This document shows, one piece after another, positions 62,160-64,000 of a stretch of DNA of 64,000 bases; positions within the stretch are counted from its first letter, which is position 1; every line of letters starts with the position of its first letter. This DNA is from Fluviicola chungangensis (GTDB lineage Bacteria; Bacteroidota; Bacteroidia; Flavobacteriales_D; Crocinitomicaceae). Under the pieces are notes generated by a model. The model was not told the DNA's origin, ran no database searches, and saw nothing but the letters and a program-made list of their open reading frames with translations. Where the stretch lies: positions 1 to 64,000 of the forward strand of contig NZ_VLPL01000007.1 in assembly GCF_007558725.1 (NCBI RefSeq). The letters are read 5' to 3'. The translations under genes and the position numbers were made by a program.

Positions 62160-62208
62160 CAAAACTATATTAATATCTTGAAGATTCCGTCTTTTTTTCT
62201 TAATTTTG
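62160..62208. promoter_or_regulatory. Divergent promoters for panC and the GT5-like gene
   Basis: On the minus strand TAGTTTTG (complement of 62160-62167) precedes panC. On the plus strand TTG (62178-62180) and TAATTTTG (62201-62208), spaced by 20 bp, precede the gene at 62245. Both match the TAnnTTTG consensus. Confidence 0.7.
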
Positions 62209-62244
62209 CACGTATAATATTCAAAAATTCCCCTATCGAATTCT

Positions 62245-63075
62245 ATGGAAAAGAAAAGAATTCTCTTTGTTTCTCAGGAAATTTACCCATTTCTTGCAAA
62301 AACAGAAATTTCTCACAATGCTCGCAAGCTTCCGCAAGGAACGCAGGAGAATGGTAAAGAAATCCGTGTTTTCACACCTCGCTTTGGCAGTATTAACGAA
62401 AGAAGACATCAGCTTCATGAAGTAATCCGCCTCTCGGGAATGAATATCATTATTGACGACAATGATCATCCGTTGATCATTAAGGTCGCGTCAATTCCGG
62501 CTGCACGTTTACAGGTTTATTTCATTGATAACGATGAATTCTTCAAACGTAAAACAAATGTAACAGATGATAAAGGAGCTGATTTCACTGACAACGACGA
62601 AAGAAGTATGTTCTTCTGCCGCGGTGTTTTGGAAACAGTTAAAAAATTAGGGTGGAAACCGGACGTGATTCATTGTCACGGATGGATGACTTCCCTGATG
62701 TCTTTATACATCAAAAAAATCTACAACAAGGATCCGCATTTTGCAGATACTAAAGTAGTTTACAGTATTTACGATGATAAAGAAGGTTTCGAATCTCCAT
62801 GGGATGAGCGCTTCCACGAAAAATTGAAATTTGACGGATTTGACGAAGAAGTCACAAATTTAGTTAAAACCCCTACCCTGGACGCAATAACTAAAGCTGC
62901 TGTGACGTTCTCTGACGGAGTTATCCAAAGTAGTGAAGTAATTCAACCTGAATTGCAAAAAGTCTACGACGATGCAACGTGTTTAAAACTAAATTATTTA
63001 CCGGAAGAACACTTAACCAAAGGATTATCAGAGTTCTTTGATAAAGTAATAGAAGAAGGTATTTTGATACAATGA
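62245..63075 (+). CDS. Short GT5 glycogen/starch-synthase-like protein
   Basis: 276 residues containing only the N-terminal catalytic half of GT5 synthases: ILFVSQEIYPFLAKTEISHN, RKLPQGTQENGKEIRVFTPR, and VIHCHGWMTSLMSLYIKK, which carries the HCHxW motif of the family. The C-terminal glucosyl-donor half (KPR / EPCGL-type region) is absent. A short form at this position next to panC and DUF4270 seems to be a standard arrangement in Bacteroidota, so the truncation is probably ancestral. Activity as a glycogen synthase is doubtful. Its stop overlaps the next start. Confidence 0.82.
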   Translation: MEKKRILFVSQEIYPFLAKTEISHNARKLPQGTQENGKEIRVFTPRFGSINERRHQLHEVIRLSGMNIIIDDNDHPLIIKVASIPAARLQVYFIDNDEFFKRKTNVTDDKGADFTDNDERSMFFCRGVLETVKKLGWKPDVIHCHGWMTSLMSLYIKKIYNKDPHFADTKVVYSIYDDKEGFESPWDERFHEKLKFDGFDEEVTNLVKTPTLDAITKAAVTFSDGVIQSSEVIQPELQKVYDDATCLKLNYLPEEHLTKGLSEFFDKVIEEGILIQ

Positions 63076-64000
63076 TGAATCTAAAAAAACTACATAATAA
63101 CTGGCGGAAAGGTGTTTTACTTTCCGCTTGTTTTGTCTTAACACTTTCCGTTTTACCAAGCTGTAAAAAAACATCTTCCAAATTCGGAACGGAAGCTCTG
63201 AACGTTGACGACTTGTTAGCCGCAGGTGGCGTGGATACTTTTCAACTGAAAACGTCCTCTGTTCTTTTTGATACACTTGCAACTGACAACCAGGTTTACG
63301 GAACTCTTGGTGCATATCACGATCCGAAATTCGGGATTGTCAATGCTTCTATTTACACTCAATTTTCAATTGCAGGGTCTATCTCTATGGGAACAGCCCC
63401 GATTGTTGATTCCGTAGTTCTAAGCCTGAACTATGGTGGTTATTACGGTAAACTGGATCCGCAAACATTCGAAGTGTACCAACTTGCAGATGCACTTCAC
63501 AAAGATTCTGTTTATAAAAGAAACACCGTAAAGGCAACTATGGGTAGCAATTTGGTAGACCCGGGATCCGCTACGCAAACACCCGTTACTGATGGAAAAG
63601 TGATTATTGCAGACTCGGACGGGGATGGGAATGCCGACACCCTAAATCCACAACTTAGATTAAAACTCAGCAACGCTTTGGGTCAGCAATTTTTGGATGA
63701 TATGGCTGCCGATAATCCTGCGTTCGAAAGCAGTGAAGCCTTTCTTAGTTCAGGTTACTTTAAAGGATTGAAAATAAATGTAGCAGATGCAACCCCTTCA
63801 AACGGGAAGGGAGCAGTTTTATATTTCAACCTAGGGAACGCCCAGACAAAAATGACGATTTACTACAAGCTTGCTGCCGAGCCTTCCGTATCACGAAATG
63901 TGGCCCTGATCATTAATTCTTCCTGCGGCGATTTCAACCATGTAGATATTGACAATTCCGGATACCACATTGCAGACGTTCTTGCAAATCCAATAAACGG
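63072..64000 (+). CDS. DUF4270 lipoprotein (cut by window edge)
   Basis: The frame starts at ATG 63072 (ATG at 63075 is an alternative), overlapping the previous stop in ATGATG, and remains open to the window end. About 309 residues are visible. A signal (LLSACFVLTLSVLPSC) has a lipobox cysteine followed by KKTSSKFGTEALNVDDL. The mature protein is beta-rich, with LGAYHDPKFGIVNASIYTQF and the DUF4270-type PIVDSVVLSLNYGGYYGKL. It is co-transcribed with the GT5-like gene. An outer-membrane or surface lipoprotein of unknown role. Confidence 0.85.
   Translation, partial: MMNLKKLHNNWRKGVLLSACFVLTLSVLPSCKKTSSKFGTEALNVDDLLAAGGVDTFQLKTSSVLFDTLATDNQVYGTLGAYHDPKFGIVNASIYTQFSIAGSISMGTAPIVDSVVLSLNYGGYYGKLDPQTFEVYQLADALHKDSVYKRNTVKATMGSNLVDPGSATQTPVTDGKVIIADSDGDGNADTLNPQLRLKLSNALGQQFLDDMAADNPAFESSEAFLSSGYFKGLKINVADATPSNGKGAVLYFNLGNAQTKMTIYYKLAAEPSVSRNVALIINSSCGDFNHVDIDNSGYHIADVLANPIN

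Noticed and set aside
62130-62162. Longer panC start at TTG 62162
   Set aside because: The codon lies inside the TAGTTTTG promoter box and would add non-conserved residues before the family N-terminus.

Overview
The window looks like chromosome of a Bacteroidota species, most likely a flavobacterial, Crocinitomicaceae/Fluviicola-like organism. Supporting signs are promoters of the TTG / TAnnTTTG type, almost no Shine-Dalgarno sequences, outer-membrane families typical of the phylum (TonB receptors, DUF5686, DUF4476, DUF4919, DUF4270, HYC_CC_PP), a type IX secretion type B sorting domain, and the gene neighbourhood panD-panC / glgA-like / DUF4270. The genus is inferred. No rRNA, tRNA, integrase or convincing CRISPR array was seen.

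Region 1 (1-7.6 kb) is an AT-rich accessory island. It holds the start of an unknown gene, a four-unit hairpin repeat array, a small hypothetical gene, an XRE regulator, an MtlR/HEPN-like protein, and a compact set of a TPR-GreAB-C-PIN protein, a DUF4238 protein and a PIN-like/SEC-C protein. It ends in a strong terminator and a 280-bp nest of inverted repeats. It has the composition of a conflict or defence cassette.

Region 2 (8.2-47.4 kb) is mostly core genome: thyA, recQ, tatC, a DUF5686 protein, lptB, an Omp85-like protein, three tandem paralogous secreted proteins, a Pif1-like helicase, metK, a RES/Xre toxin-antitoxin pair, a Kef-type antiporter, a metal-handling cluster (HMA protein, TonB receptor, HYC_CC_PP, Fur, CDF), nfu, a plug-only receptor-like protein, mannose-1-phosphate guanylyltransferase, SprT, mlaEF, an L,D-transpeptidase, and a LiaF/LytS/LytTR signalling operon. 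Two tiny lipoprotein genes (45 and 41 codons) lie between lptB and the Omp85 gene. A 5'-truncated T9SS cargo gene closes the region.

Region 3 (48.5-59.2 kb) is the most unusual part. A strong promoter at 48583-48614 precedes a run of ten genes up to a terminator at 57693-57731. The first encodes what look like five tandem ribosomal L7/L12 C-terminal-like domains, and the second a TPR-like protein. A structured intergenic RNA at 50316-50438 comes next. Then follow proteins lacking signal peptides that are diverged paralogues of one another: a helix with an EAQ..LD signature, a GF.P.FY strand, and a terminal strand ending in P.P. They carry different extra domains (OmpA-like in one, PASTA-like in two), and a highly charged coiled-coil protein sits in the middle. 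Two further genes encode a protein with a restriction-type PUA-like N-terminus and a membrane-anchored coiled-coil protein. I do not recognise this as a described system and regard it as the main candidate for novelty.

Region 4 (59.3-64 kb) returns to core genes: a heptose-phosphate adenylyltransferase, a flippase-like membrane protein, panD, panC, a short GT5 glycogen-synthase-like protein, and the beginning of a DUF4270 lipoprotein that runs off the window.

Two families of non-coding repeats recur. Perfect palindromes centred on ATTAAT or AATT sit at gene ends and probably act as bidirectional terminators. A 57-bp tandem repeat lies directly upstream of two unrelated genes (four copies near lptB, two copies near 43.6 kb).
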